Part shown: piece after piece, positions 44,491 to 55,793 of the stretch
Position numbering within the stretch: position 1 is the stretch's first letter
Layout of the letters: every line of letters starts with the position of its first letter
Assembly (NCBI RefSeq): GCF_004025585.1
Contig: NZ_QTZO01000008.1
Location: 1 to 64,000, forward strand
Source: Pseudodesulfovibrio sp. S3
GTDB taxonomy: Bacteria; Desulfobacterota; Desulfovibrionia; Desulfovibrionales; Desulfovibrionaceae
Length of the DNA: 64,000 nucleotides
Direction of reading: 5' to 3'
Made by a program: the position numbers and the translations under genes
Notes under the pieces: generated by a model
Databases searched by the model: none
Told to the model about the DNA's origin: nothing
Seen by the model: only the letters and a program-made list of their open reading frames with translations

Positions 44491-44522
44491 AAGCCCTGTT
44501 TCTCAAAAGAAGCAGGGCTTTA
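44491..44522. terminator. Bidirectional terminator between the TPR gene and 44542
   Basis: 13-bp stem with one G-T wobble (AAGCCCTGTTTCT / AGAAGCAGGGCTT) and loop CAAA, between converging genes. Confidence 0.85.
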
Positions 44523-44541
44523 TCATTTATTCAAACGTGTT

Positions 44542-45009
44542 TTAGGCGTTGCCCTTGGGCTTTTCGTCGTTGGCCTGCCGGGCGATTTTTGCCATCTGGG
44601 TGCGGATATAACTGGCGGCCAGGTCGCCGAGTTCGTCGTTTCCGGACGTGTTCATGCCGTGCTGTTTCAAGTCTTCGTCTATCTGTTTTTCCATGCGGGC
44701 CGATTCCAGGAACATGATGTAGGCCAGCACCAAGGCGGCGTTGTTGTCCTCGGAGCCGTCACAGAGCAGTCCGATGTTTTTCGGGCCGACGGTTTCCATG
44801 AGGCGGTCTATGAACATGGTAATCCACTTCACGTAGAGGTCGTGCATGATGGGCGGGATGAGGCTGGACACCTGCTCGGAAGCATTGCCCGCCGTACCGG
44901 TGACGGACATGAATTCGTTCAAGGCCTCCAGGCGTTTGGCTTCATCCTGTTCTTCCACCTTGCTGATGATGGTGGCAAAGATATGCTTTCGTATCTGTTT
45001 CGGGGTCAT
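44542..45009 (-). CDS. Conserved-looking hypothetical protein, 155 residues
   Basis: Not recognised. It is a soluble, mostly helical protein starting MTPKQIRKHIFATIISKVEE with no signal peptide. A central hydrophobic helix pair (PPIMHDLYVKWITMFIDRL, NNAALVLAYIMFLESARM) suggests a compact helical bundle. It is divergent from the DUF401 transporter at 45208, with a 198-base gap that shows no other gene. Confidence 0.65.
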   Translation of the reverse strand: MTPKQIRKHIFATIISKVEEQDEAKRLEALNEFMSVTGTAGNASEQVSSLIPPIMHDLYVKWITMFIDRLMETVGPKNIGLLCDGSEDNNAALVLAYIMFLESARMEKQIDEDLKQHGMNTSGNDELGDLAASYIRTQMAKIARQANDEKPKGNA

Positions 45010-45207
45010 GGATGCGCCTCTTCAAATGAAAATTGATCGTTCAATCACATAGTTCATAGCTCAATGCGGCCGACCGGGCAAGAGGCAGATCGGCATGAGC
45101 CTGCTGTTCTGAACATGCGGAAAGGGATTTTCCCGTTTTCTTTCAGGAGGAAAGAGGGTAGGGGTGGCCCCATACGGGGTTTTGAAACCGGTCAAAGGAT
45201 ACTCGAC

Positions 45208-46494
45208 ATGGAATCGCTTTTCACCACGCTGGCACCGTTTCTCAAGGTTCTGTTCGCTTTTCTGCTCATGCTGACGGGCATGCGTCTCAAGGCCGGTCTG
45301 GCCCCCTCCATACTGGCCGGTGGAGCTGCCATGGGATTGTTGTTCGGGTTGGGACCTTTGCCCATTTTCGAAACGGGAATCATGGCCTTGACCCAGGAAA
45401 AATTTATTTTTCTTGCGGCCATTGTCGGACTCATTTTGATTCTTTCCGACGCCATGGAGCGGTCCGGGCAGTCCAGGCGGCTCATGGAGGCGTTGTCCGG
45501 TTTCCTGACCAGCCCACGGCTTCGGCTCATCTTCTTTCCTGCCCTGATCGGGCTGCTGCCCATGCCCGGCGGAGCGGTGTTTTCGGCCCCCATGGTCAAG
45601 ACCGTGTCCCAGGGCATGAAGATTCGCAATTCTGATCGGGCCGTACTCAATTATTGGTTCAGGCATGTATGGGAACTGGTCTGGCCGCTGTATCCCGGCA
45701 TCATCCTGACCCTGGCCCTGGCCGACATCCAGATTGTGGATCTCATTGCCTACACCTGGCCCGGAACACCGATCATGCTTGTGGCCGGCTGGATTTTCTT
45801 TTTGCGTCCGGGCGTACTTGGCGCCAAGGATCTGGTCATACCCGATCTGCCCGTCACCCGCAGCAAGAGCGCAGCGTTCAAGGAGGGATTGCCGCTTCTG
45901 ACCGCTATTGTCGGGGCCATCGGCCTGGAGACCACCATTGCCGCCTTTGCTCCGTCCATCCCTTTCGAGCTCGGAGTGGTCGCTGCCCTGGGTGCAAGTG
46001 TGATTTGCGTCATGCTGCAAAACACCCAACTCGGTCTGAAGTTCCTGAAGGAAGTGCTCGCGAAGAAGTCCCTCTGGTCGATGCTCTTCGTCATTGTGGC
46101 TATTTTCGTGTTCAAGGACGTCATGCAGGCTGCAGGCGTGGTGGATGAAATGGCGCGTGTTGCCGGGGGCGAGGCCGCCCTGTTTGCATCGGCCGCGTTT
46201 CTGCCGTTTTTGGTGGGAATGGTGGCGGGCATCAACGTTGCCTTTGTCGGAGCCACTTTCCCGTTGCTGCTCGGCGTGTTGTCCTCGCTCGGCATGCAGG
46301 ATCAGATGATCCCCTACCTCGTGCTGGCGACCTTTTGCGGGTTTACCGGGGTCATGATCTCGCCGCTGCATATCTGCTTCATCCTGACGTGTGAATATTT
46401 TCAGTGCGACATGGCCCGGACCTGGCGCAAGCTGGTGGCGCCGTGCCTGGTTTTTCTGGGCTCGGGTATCGGACTGTTTTTCTTTTATCTGTAA
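45208..46494 (+). CDS. DUF401 family membrane transporter
   Basis: 428 residues with about ten hydrophobic segments. Motifs such as IFFPALIGLLPMPGGAVFSAP and the C-terminal GVMISPLHICFILTCEYFQ are typical of DUF401 proteins, which relate to the ion transporter/permease superfamily (citrate or gluconate-type carriers). Substrate is unknown. The ATG at 45208 has AAAGGA eight bases upstream. Confidence 0.85.
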   Translation: MESLFTTLAPFLKVLFAFLLMLTGMRLKAGLAPSILAGGAAMGLLFGLGPLPIFETGIMALTQEKFIFLAAIVGLILILSDAMERSGQSRRLMEALSGFLTSPRLRLIFFPALIGLLPMPGGAVFSAPMVKTVSQGMKIRNSDRAVLNYWFRHVWELVWPLYPGIILTLALADIQIVDLIAYTWPGTPIMLVAGWIFFLRPGVLGAKDLVIPDLPVTRSKSAAFKEGLPLLTAIVGAIGLETTIAAFAPSIPFELGVVAALGASVICVMLQNTQLGLKFLKEVLAKKSLWSMLFVIVAIFVFKDVMQAAGVVDEMARVAGGEAALFASAAFLPFLVGMVAGINVAFVGATFPLLLGVLSSLGMQDQMIPYLVLATFCGFTGVMISPLHICFILTCEYFQCDMARTWRKLVAPCLVFLGSGIGLFFFYL

Positions 46495-46599
46495 GAAGCA
46501 TGGGTTGATCGTCTCGCTTGCCCAGTCCAAGGATATTAGGTACAGACTTTTTTTTGCTGGCGGAACCATTCCTGAAATAGAGTCATATGGGGGGCATTC

Positions 46600-46980
46600 A
46601 TGAGTCGATACGGTGAGATCTTCACTGAGGAGAGTTTGAAAACTATTTTTCCGGAATCGCGTACAGATGCTTTTTTCGAAGCATTGTTCGGCGATGCTGA
46701 AGAGGGAAGTTACGATATCGCATTGGCTTTTGTAGGAGAAGAAGAAACAAACCTGAACTTCGAACTCAGGCTTGTTCAGCGACCGGGCAAGTGTCTGGCT
46801 TGTAATTTGACCTATGGGTTGCCGCAGGTCTTTTCGCGTCATCCAGTGATCAACCTTGCCGGCATTGCCAATGCCGTAGGAGAGGCGGTCGGGAGCAGTT
46901 CCGCGTCCTGGGAGCTGGGAGCCACCTGTGAGATGTCGCGGGAACTGCACGTCATTCCTCTCAAAATCACCCTCGGCTGA
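46600..46980 (+). CDS. Hypothetical protein with Desulfovibrio-like features, 126 residues
   Basis: Starts SRYGEIFTEESLKTIFPESR and contains FFEALFGDAEEGSYDIAL and RPGKCLACNLTYGLPQVFSRHP. I recall similar proteins from Desulfovibrio genomes but no known function. The CLAC pair could bind a metal. There is no signal peptide. GGGGGG lies five bases ahead of the ATG. It is followed by a strong terminator. Confidence 0.7.
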   Translation: MSRYGEIFTEESLKTIFPESRTDAFFEALFGDAEEGSYDIALAFVGEEETNLNFELRLVQRPGKCLACNLTYGLPQVFSRHPVINLAGIANAVGEAVGSSSASWELGATCEMSRELHVIPLKITLG

Positions 46981-47002
46981 TGCGCTGCTTGTAAATCAAG
47001 AA

Positions 47003-47037
47003 AAACCGGCTCAAGGATTACCTTGAGCCGGTTTTTT
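47003..47037. terminator. Bidirectional terminator at 47.0 kb
   Basis: Perfect 14-bp stem AAACCGGCTCAAGG / CCTTGAGCCGGTTT, loop ATTA, flanked by A-run and T-run. It serves two converging genes. Confidence 0.92.
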
Positions 47038-47055
47038 CATGCGTCATGTTCATCG

Positions 47056-47982
47056 TCAAAGTTTGTCCACCAGCAGCGGTTCGCCCTTTTCCGGGGCCAG
47101 CCTGAGGGTCAGGGCTTCCTTGGCGCAGGACAATGTACACACTCCGCACCCCATGCATCGGTCTTCGCGGACAAAGGCGCTGTTCCTGTTGAAACCGATA
47201 GCCTTGAACTGGCATTTTTCAGCGCAAATTCCGCATTTGACGCACTTCTCTTCATCCACCTCGGCCAGATAGCCGGAGGAACAGAGCATCTGGATGCCCA
47301 TTGCGTGGGCCTTCATGGCACCGCAGCAACAGGAGCAGCAATTGCAGATGGCATAGAATCGGCCGAGCATGACGTCTTTGAAAAAGGCGTGGGAAACATG
47401 GCCTCGTGTTTGCTCGGCCTTGATGATGTTTACAGCCTCGTCTGCGCTTATGGGCCGGGTCTTGGTCGGGTGGTGTTCCAGCATAAAGGTGGCGAACGGG
47501 TCGCCGACCAGAAGGCAGACATCCGTGGGCGTACAGGGATTCTTCATGCCTGCACGGCACGGGCAATCCAGAAGGATGATCTTTTCCGGATTGCTCAGGA
47601 TGATCTCTCGGGCGCGGGTGTAAGGCAGGACGTGCTCCGAAACTTCGGTGTTCACCGGGCGGTCCAGCTTGACCAATTTGACGGCTTCGTTCAGGGGCAG
47701 GGGTTTGCCGTGGTAGGCGTCGCCCCAGGTGACCTTTTTCTGGTTGGGATCGCCGGTCTGGTTTTCCGGGGTGGCGCGGAACGGACGGTGACAGTTGATG
47801 AGAGCGATAAAGGGCACCCAAAGGTAGCGCCACCATGGTTCTTTGTCCCCGGCCAGTCCGATATAATGGAAACACCAACGGCCATAGACATAGCCATGGA
47901 TGAAATCGAATAAGGACATGCCCTTTTCCCGGCTGGCGCGGTAATAGTCGATGGTGGACTGCTTGAGGAAAGGAATTTTCAT
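47056..47982 (-). CDS. Cys-rich 4Fe-4S protein of unknown role
   Basis: 308 residues. The C-terminal part is a two-cluster ferredoxin (CVKCGICAEKCQFKAIGF and CMGCGVCTLSCAKEAL). Upstream lies CNCCSCCCGAM, five Cys within seven residues, and another Cys set in LLDCPCRAGMKNPCTPTDVC. The N-terminal 100 residues carry aromatic and basic residues but no clear membrane helix. Such proteins probably form additional Fe-S clusters for electron transfer, perhaps as an oxidoreductase subunit. No partner gene is next to it. The ATG at 47982 has only a weak Shine-Dalgarno. Confidence 0.8.
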   Translation of the reverse strand: MKIPFLKQSTIDYYRASREKGMSLFDFIHGYVYGRWCFHYIGLAGDKEPWWRYLWVPFIALINCHRPFRATPENQTGDPNQKKVTWGDAYHGKPLPLNEAVKLVKLDRPVNTEVSEHVLPYTRAREIILSNPEKIILLDCPCRAGMKNPCTPTDVCLLVGDPFATFMLEHHPTKTRPISADEAVNIIKAEQTRGHVSHAFFKDVMLGRFYAICNCCSCCCGAMKAHAMGIQMLCSSGYLAEVDEEKCVKCGICAEKCQFKAIGFNRNSAFVREDRCMGCGVCTLSCAKEALTLRLAPEKGEPLLVDKL

Positions 47983-48104
47983 TGTGCCTGCAAATGTTGA
48001 TGGTGCAACGATGTGGTAAATTGTTACTACTTGGAGAGATAAAGTCAACAACAAGGAAGCGACTTTTCCAACAACTTCTGGTAGGTGGGATAGCGGAGGG
48101 CACA

Positions 48105-48497
48105 ATGACAGATTCGAATCACGAAGATTTGCGGACGGCAATGGCTCGGGAGCGCAATGAACTGGCGCGGAACCGGACGCGTTTGGCCAACCGCCGCACT
48201 TTTTTGGCCTGGTGCAGGACGTCTTTGTCCTTCATGACGTTCGGTTTTCTGTTGGAGAAGGTGGACGCATTCCTGATGTCCAATAATGCGTCCATTTCCA
48301 AGGTCGTGCTGAGCGAACTGGGGACGTTGGGAAAGTTTGCCTTCATGGGAGGCCCGGTTTTGATGCTTTTTGCGGGCTGGCGATATTACCGGCTTGAGAA
48401 GGAGCTGGGGTTTGATCGGGCCGAATTGTACGTTATCCCGGAAATGCTCCTGTTCGGGGTGATCCTCGGCAGTGCGATCATATACGTTTTTTTATAA
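48105..48497 (+). CDS. DUF202 (YidH-type) membrane protein
   Basis: 130 residues. The family hallmark NELARNRTRLANRRTFLAWCRTSLSFM precedes three membrane helices. DUF202 proteins are small inner membrane proteins of unknown function. GCGGAGG precedes the ATG. It is divergent from the Cys-rich Fe-S gene. Confidence 0.88.
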   Translation: MTDSNHEDLRTAMARERNELARNRTRLANRRTFLAWCRTSLSFMTFGFLLEKVDAFLMSNNASISKVVLSELGTLGKFAFMGGPVLMLFAGWRYYRLEKELGFDRAELYVIPEMLLFGVILGSAIIYVFL

Positions 48498-48509
48498 CAC
48501 CCTGAGTTC

Positions 48510-49448
48510 ATGTTTAGAATCATTCTCATAGGTGTCCTTGCCGCCCTGTTCTTCAGTTCCACCTTTGTGCTCAACCGGGCCATGAGCCTGGAGGGCGGAC
48601 ACTGGGTCTGGTCCGCCAGTCTGCGATATTTCTGGATGCTCGGTATGCTTGTGGTCTGGCTGGCAGTCACGGGCAAGGCCCGTCTCGGCCTGTCGGCGTT
48701 CAGGCTCTTCTTCCGGCATTGGATATTCTGGACCGTGGCGGGCAGCGTCGGGTTCGGGGTGTTCTATGCGCTCATCACTTTCAGTTCGGTGTTTGCGCCC
48801 GGTTGGGTGGTGGCCGCCACCTGGCAGACCACCATCCTGGCCACACCGCTGGTGCTGCTCGGCTTCGGTCGCAGGGTGCCGCTCAAGGCCCTGGCTTTGA
48901 CTTTGATCATCTTTGCGGGCGTGGTCCTGGTCAACCTCGAACAGGCATCGCAGTCCGGCGTTCGCGAGGTGCTCATGGGCGCGTTGCCCGTGCTGGTGGC
49001 TGCGTTTGCCTACCCCTTCGGCAATCAATTGGTCTGGGAGGCGCGCAGGGGCGAGAAGTCCTTTCTGCCGTCCATCGACGACCCGGCCATGGACGACCCG
49101 TTTTGCCGGGTTTTGCTGCTCACCCTCGGCTCTTTGCCCCTGTGGGCTGTGCTGATTCTATGCACTGCGCCGCCGCCCCCGTCCATGGGCCAGGTGGCAC
49201 AGACTGCCCTGGTGGCACTGTGTTCCGGCGTCATCGCCACGAGCCTGTTTCTGGTCGCACGTCACAGCGCCGGGTCCACGGCCGAGCTGGCCGCAGCCGA
49301 CTGCACCCAGTCCATGGAAGTGGTCTTTTCGCTGGCCGGGGAAGCTGTCCTGCTGGGCCATGTGATGCCCGGCCTCATGGGGTGGGCCGGTATCCTTTTG
49401 ACCATGGTCGGCCTGACCCTGTATGTGACGGTGCAGAGTCGGCGCTGA
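48510..49448 (+). CDS. EamA/DMT family transporter
   Basis: 312 residues with ten hydrophobic segments in two five-helix halves, typical of drug/metabolite transporters. Opening FRIILIGVLAALFFSSTFVLNRAMS is characteristic. Substrate is not predictable. It begins 12 bases after the DUF202 gene and converges on wtpC. Confidence 0.88.
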   Translation: MFRIILIGVLAALFFSSTFVLNRAMSLEGGHWVWSASLRYFWMLGMLVVWLAVTGKARLGLSAFRLFFRHWIFWTVAGSVGFGVFYALITFSSVFAPGWVVAATWQTTILATPLVLLGFGRRVPLKALALTLIIFAGVVLVNLEQASQSGVREVLMGALPVLVAAFAYPFGNQLVWEARRGEKSFLPSIDDPAMDDPFCRVLLLTLGSLPLWAVLILCTAPPPPSMGQVAQTALVALCSGVIATSLFLVARHSAGSTAELAAADCTQSMEVVFSLAGEAVLLGHVMPGLMGWAGILLTMVGLTLYVTVQSRR

Positions 49449-49451
49449 GGA

Positions 49452-50504
49452 TCAGACCGCTTCAGGCATGTGGTGCAGGTGTCTCCCGGAGAAACCCACG
49501 GCCACTTGTGACCCGTTGCCCAGGCCGCGATTCAGGACCAGGTGGCGGTCCACCATGGCGGTGATTGTCCGGTCGCCGCACTTCACGATGGCAGTCCAGG
49601 TGAATCCCTCGCGTTCCAGCCGTTCAACGGTACCCCTCAGGATGTACCAGTCGTCGGGAAAGTCTGTGGCCGTTCCCACCACCGCGTCTTCGGGACGCAA
49701 GGCCGCAAAGCCGTGCTCCCACTCCGGCAGTCCCGGCAGTCCCGTGAGCGAAGTTCCGGCGAAACAGCACGCACCGTTGCAGTAATTGGCGGGAAAGACA
49801 TTGGTCATGCCCACGAATGAGGCCACGAAGGGCGTGGCCGGGTGGCGGAAGATGTTCTCGACGGTATCCTGTTGCAGCAGTGAGCCGTTCTGGATGACCG
49901 CCGCGCGTTCAGCCAGTGTCAGGGCATCGGCGAAGTCGTGGGTGACCATCAGGAAGGTTGCACCGGTCTGCTCATGGATATCCTTGAGGGTGAGGCGCAA
50001 TTCGCCTCGGAACTGCGGGTCAAGGGATGAGAGAGGCTCATCCAGCAGGATGACGTCCGGTCGGCAGGCCAGGGCGCGGGCCAGGGAGGTCCGTTGCTTT
50101 TCTCCGCCGCTCAAGTGTGTCGGTTTCCGGTTTTCCAGACGATCCAGGCCAAGGGTGGAGAGCAGGGCGCGGGCTTCTTTGCGGCCTTTGGTCGTGTCGA
50201 TGCCGTGATACCGCTGACCGAACATGACGTTCTGCAGGACGGTCAGGTGCGGGAAAAGAGAGTGGTCTTGGTATACCAGACTCACCGCACGGTTTTCCGG
50301 GGGAAGTTTGGTAACGTCCCGGCCGTCGAGTTCGACGGTGCCTCCGTCGAGTTTTGTCAGTCCGGCTACGGTTTCGAGTACCAGGGTCTTGCCGGACCCC
50401 GTCGATCCCATGAGTGCGAAAAATTCTCCGGCACGCACGTGGAGGCTTACCTTGTCCAGGGTGAATCCCGGCAGGGTCATGTGCAGGTCGGTCAGCCGGA
50501 TCAT
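49452..50504 (-). CDS. wtpC: Tungstate/molybdate ABC transporter ATP-binding protein
   Basis: 350-residue ABC ATPase. Walker A GSTGSGKT (33-40), signature LSGGEKQRTSLARAL, Walker B VILLDEPLSSLD and a C-terminal regulatory region (FAALRPEDAVVG) as in oxyanion importers. It overlaps wtpB by four bases. It powers uptake of tungstate, which the three AORs of this window need. GAAAGGAG precedes the ATG. Confidence 0.88.
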   Translation of the reverse strand: MIRLTDLHMTLPGFTLDKVSLHVRAGEFFALMGSTGSGKTLVLETVAGLTKLDGGTVELDGRDVTKLPPENRAVSLVYQDHSLFPHLTVLQNVMFGQRYHGIDTTKGRKEARALLSTLGLDRLENRKPTHLSGGEKQRTSLARALACRPDVILLDEPLSSLDPQFRGELRLTLKDIHEQTGATFLMVTHDFADALTLAERAAVIQNGSLLQQDTVENIFRHPATPFVASFVGMTNVFPANYCNGACCFAGTSLTGLPGLPEWEHGFAALRPEDAVVGTATDFPDDWYILRGTVERLEREGFTWTAIVKCGDRTITAMVDRHLVLNRGLGNGSQVAVGFSGRHLHHMPEAV

Positions 50505-51295
50505 CGATCTCTCCTTTCAGGCAGCGACAGGGTGCGCAGCAGCATGAAGAAGACCATGCTGACCACGATGAGAATGACGGCCACGGGCTGCGAATATTTC
50601 AGGCCGTAGGCGGTGAACCGTTCGTACATGAGAACCGGCGCGACCATCGGGTGATAGGCGACGATGATGATGGCGCCGAATTCGGAAATGGCTCGGGCCA
50701 TGCACATGATCATGCCCACCAGCATGTAGCGCCAGCTCAGGGGCAGGGTAACCCGGAAAAAAGTGGAAGCTGCGTTTGCGCCAAGTGAACGGGACACGTT
50801 TTCAAGCCGTCGGGGGATGGATTCGATGCCGGATTTGGCTGCGTTCACGTAAAAGGGCATCCCCACGAAGACAAGCACGGCCACGATGCCCGTGGACGTT
50901 CCCATTATCTCGATGCCGAGGGATTGCAGAAACCGTCCGAGCCAGACATTGGGGCTGGTCATGGTCAGCAGGGCGATGCCCACCACCGGGTGTGGGATCA
51001 TTATGGGCAGGTCCACCAGGCTTTCCACGATCTTCTTTCCGGGGAAGTCCTTGCGGGCCAGGAAATAGGCCAGCGGAGTGCCGAAGACAAAGGCGATGGC
51101 CGCCGCCGTGGCCGAGGCTGACATGGAAAGCCAGACGGAAGCGAGCACCTCGGGATCGGCCAGGGTCTCTGTCAACACCTCCAGGCTCGGGGAGGTCAGC
51201 GTGGTCCCGAGGGGGACGGCGATGAAGAGCAGTACGATACCCGTTGCAAGGGCGTTCCAGAAGAGGAACATCCGGCCGGGGAGGGACCGCAACAA
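50501..51295 (-). CDS. wtpB: Tungstate/molybdate ABC transporter permease
   Basis: 264 residues with about six membrane segments and the loop PRRLENVSRSLGANAASTFFRV that docks on the ATPase. The frame is open to a TTG at 51334 abutting wtpA, but GGGGAGG stands seven bases upstream of a TTG at 51295, so I chose that start; both are non-ATG. Text VDLPIMIPHPVVGIALL and REISEFGAI-like text (ARAISEFGAIIIV) are typical of ModB/WtpB. Confidence 0.85.
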   Translation of the reverse strand: MLRSLPGRMFLFWNALATGIVLLFIAVPLGTTLTSPSLEVLTETLADPEVLASVWLSMSASATAAAIAFVFGTPLAYFLARKDFPGKKIVESLVDLPIMIPHPVVGIALLTMTSPNVWLGRFLQSLGIEIMGTSTGIVAVLVFVGMPFYVNAAKSGIESIPRRLENVSRSLGANAASTFFRVTLPLSWRYMLVGMIMCMARAISEFGAIIIVAYHPMVAPVLMYERFTAYGLKYSQPVAVILIVVSMVFFMLLRTLSLPERRDR

Positions 51296-51334
51296 GCGAC
51301 CACCTCCCCGGTTGATTTCGAGAGAGTTTATCAA

Positions 51335-52315
51335 CTATTTGTCCACAGTGGCCAGGGGTTTGAGGGACTCGGGCAGCTTGGCCATGCCTGCGGCGTCGGT
51401 ACGGACGGGAACAAACGGGGGCTGGCCCATGTCCTTGAGAATCTTCAGGCCGCCATCGGGCGCGAAGAGGTAGGCCAGGAAGGCGTCGGCGGCTTCAGAG
51501 TTGGGAGCCTTGTCGATCTTGGTGATGCCGTAGGTAATGGATTTACCGACGCGCTCGATAAAGGTTCCGGGTTTTGCTCCGGTGACCTGGACCCTGGCGG
51601 ATTCGTAGTAGGGAGTCATGGCGAAATCGCCGAGGTTGAGATGATTGTCCAGGGTGACGTATTTCAGGCCGTGCTGCACGGCGACGGAAAGGTATTCCCA
51701 GGCATAGTCCATATGTCCGGCCTGGAGCAGGGAGATCAGTTCCACGGATTTGGGACGGACGTTCTTTTCGGGGCGGTTGGCTATCAGCGCATCATACAGG
51801 CCAGCCTTGGCGTAAAATTTTTCGGCCAATTGCAGGACCATCAGGGAACGGTAGCCGCACGGGTCCAGATTCGGGTCGGAATGGCCCCATACCACACCCT
51901 TTCTGCCGAGAATGTCGGTCCAGTTGTCGCCGTTGATTTCGTCCGCGAATTTGGATTTTTCCGTGTAACACAGAACCATCTGGTTGGATGCGAACCGGAT
52001 ATTCCAGGATGCGAATCCGGGAATGAGGGTCTTGTCGATGACCTCATAGTCTGCGGAGGCCATGATATCGGCGGGTTTGCCCACTTCCGAGATCATGCGG
52101 GCCATTTTGGTCGAACCGCCGGATTCGCGCAGGACATCCACGTTCGGGTACATTGCTTCGAAGTTCTTCTCGATGGCGGCAAAGGGCACGGACAGGCTTC
52201 CGGCATGGAACACGATGAGTTTTCCGGAAGGTTCGGCTTGGGCGGCTTCAGGTGCCAGCAGTATGGGCAGGGCCAGGATTGCTGCCAGAAATAGGGAGGT
52301 GAGGAGGCGTGTCAT
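51335..52315 (-). CDS. wtpA: Tungstate/molybdate-binding periplasmic protein
   Basis: 326 residues with a signal peptide ([19 protein letters not shown], cleavage likely after AQA). The mature start [21 protein letters not shown] and [27 protein letters not shown] are characteristic of WtpA, which binds tungstate and molybdate tightly. MGAS-like Desulfovibrio usually carry TupA; this one matches the WtpA type. First gene of wtpABC. Confidence 0.88.
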   Translation of the reverse strand: MTRLLTSLFLAAILALPILLAPEAAQAEPSGKLIVFHAGSLSVPFAAIEKNFEAMYPNVDVLRESGGSTKMARMISEVGKPADIMASADYEVIDKTLIPGFASWNIRFASNQMVLCYTEKSKFADEINGDNWTDILGRKGVVWGHSDPNLDPCGYRSLMVLQLAEKFYAKAGLYDALIANRPEKNVRPKSVELISLLQAGHMDYAWEYLSVAVQHGLKYVTLDNHLNLGDFAMTPYYESARVQVTGAKPGTFIERVGKSITYGITKIDKAPNSEAADAFLAYLFAPDGGLKILKDMGQPPFVPVRTDAAGMAKLPESLKPLATVDK

Positions 52316-52477
52316 GTGTTTTCTCCTTGAAGGTGGGGTGCATTGCACCGGGTATGTTACATGGAAAAAACTATGCATAATCACAGATAGTGCGTCAATT
52401 ATACTGTTAATTCAGACCTTTTTGGTCTGTATTCGTGTGAAGAAAAGTCCCAATGGAATGATGAGCGGGAAAGACAA

Positions 52478-52506
52478 AGCGGGCTGCGATCAGATCGCAG
52501 CCCGCT
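52478..52506 (-). terminator. Terminator after typA
   Basis: Perfect 13-bp stem AGCGGGCTGCGAT / ATCGCAGCCCGCT with loop CAG, followed on the minus strand by a T-rich stretch. It ends typA transcription before wtpA. Confidence 0.85.
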
Positions 52507-52531
52507 CATGACGGTAGTGCTTTTCTTCGGA

Positions 52532-54379
<1,848 letters not shown>

Positions 54380-54551
54380 GGGTGCTCCATTAATATGTAA
54401 TAGGCGCAAAGGCGCAGGGAAGCGGTTAACCGAAAGCGCGTCGGCTGGCAAGCGGAGATTTTGCGCCGAGTTAGAAAACCTTTTGAAATCATCATCCCTT
54501 GGTATAGGGTAACCGGCAACTATCATTTACCATACTGAATCGGAGACTCGT

Positions 54552-55781
54552 ATGAATAGCGGCGGTTCCTCCAGGGGCAAAATCGTTACCACGGCGCTGA
54601 TAATCACAGGAAACATGGTTGGCGCGGGTATTTTGGCGCTTCCGATCAATATTGGTCCGGCCGGTATTTTGCCCGCACTGTCCGGCGCTTTGGCCGTATG
54701 GGTTGTCATGACGTGTACCGGGTTGATCATCGCCCGGCAGCCGTTCCTGGCTCAAAACAGGGATGCCGATTTGCCCACGTTCTTCGGGGCCGTACTTGGT
54801 CCGGCGGGAAAGTGGCTCAGTGTCGGGGCCAACCTCGTCATTCTCTACGGATTGCTCACGGCCTATCTGGCCGGAGTCGCTTCCGTGGCGGTCAGTTCGT
54901 TTGATGTCGGTATCCCCGAATGGGGGATGATGCTCGTTTACTTCTGCATAGCAACGCTGCTTGCATCCTTCGGCAGTGCTGTGTTGCGCCGGGGCAATGC
55001 CCTGCTCATGGGGGCCATGTGGCTGTTGTTCGGGTTGCTGCTGGTCATGGTCGTGCCTCATTTCAGAGGGATCGACCTCAGGGCCGGGGACATCATGTTC
55101 TTCAGTTCGGGCCTGCCCATTCTCGTGACCGCTTTCAATTTTCACAACGTGGTACCGACCCTTTGCCGTGTGCTTGATCATGACCGCCGGTCCATTACTA
55201 TTGCCATTTGGCTGGGGTCCGGAATAGGTGCGTTCATGACCCTTTTGTGGACAGTGGCCGTCATTTTGACGCTCCCCATGGAGGCGGCTGACGGTGTGTC
55301 GATCATTGCGGCGTTCCAGGCGGGAGTACCCGCCACAGTGCCACTCAACAACCTCATAGGATCGCCCTGGTTCGTCAATGCGTCCATCGCGTTCGCCGTG
55401 GTCGCCATGACCACTTCGTATATGGCCACGGGCGTGTCGCTGCTCGCCTTTCTCAAGGATGTGGCAGGAACGACGATTCGAAGCCGGGTCGTGATTTGGT
55501 TCATGGCGTTTGTTCCGCCCGTTGGCATCGGCATCCTGTTTCCGAATATCTTTCTCAAGGCCCTGAACATTGTCGGCGGGTTCGGTGTGGGAACACTTTT
55601 TGGTATCCTGCCGGGCCTTCTGCTCATACGGCAGGGAACCGCCGGATCGGCAATGCGTCGTTCCGGATGGGCGTTGGTGGCCTTTTTCGGTTGCGTTCTG
55701 ATGGTTGAGCTGGCCCAGGAATTCGGCATGCTGCACATCAGTCCGGATGTGGAGTACTGGTCACAACATGTGTTCAAATAG
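54552..55781 (+). CDS. Aromatic amino acid permease-like transporter (HAAAP family)
   Basis: 409 residues with about eleven membrane segments. The opening KIVTTALIITGNMVGAGILALPINIG is the hallmark of Tyr/Trp permeases (TyrP, Mtr). Text FNFHNVVPTLCRVLDHDRRSI fits the family. GGAG precedes the ATG. It lies 12 bases before aspA, so the pair may handle amino acid uptake and degradation; the true substrate could be aspartate-related rather than aromatic. Confidence 0.88.
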   Translation: MNSGGSSRGKIVTTALIITGNMVGAGILALPINIGPAGILPALSGALAVWVVMTCTGLIIARQPFLAQNRDADLPTFFGAVLGPAGKWLSVGANLVILYGLLTAYLAGVASVAVSSFDVGIPEWGMMLVYFCIATLLASFGSAVLRRGNALLMGAMWLLFGLLLVMVVPHFRGIDLRAGDIMFFSSGLPILVTAFNFHNVVPTLCRVLDHDRRSITIAIWLGSGIGAFMTLLWTVAVILTLPMEAADGVSIIAAFQAGVPATVPLNNLIGSPWFVNASIAFAVVAMTTSYMATGVSLLAFLKDVAGTTIRSRVVIWFMAFVPPVGIGILFPNIFLKALNIVGGFGVGTLFGILPGLLLIRQGTAGSAMRRSGWALVAFFGCVLMVELAQEFGMLHISPDVEYWSQHVFK

Positions 55782-55793
55782 GGGAGGATTCTG

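Noticed and set aside
45061-46950. 629-codon minus-strand open frame
   Set aside because: It is the shadow of the DUF401 transporter; very high His, Gln and Gly content without a family pattern.
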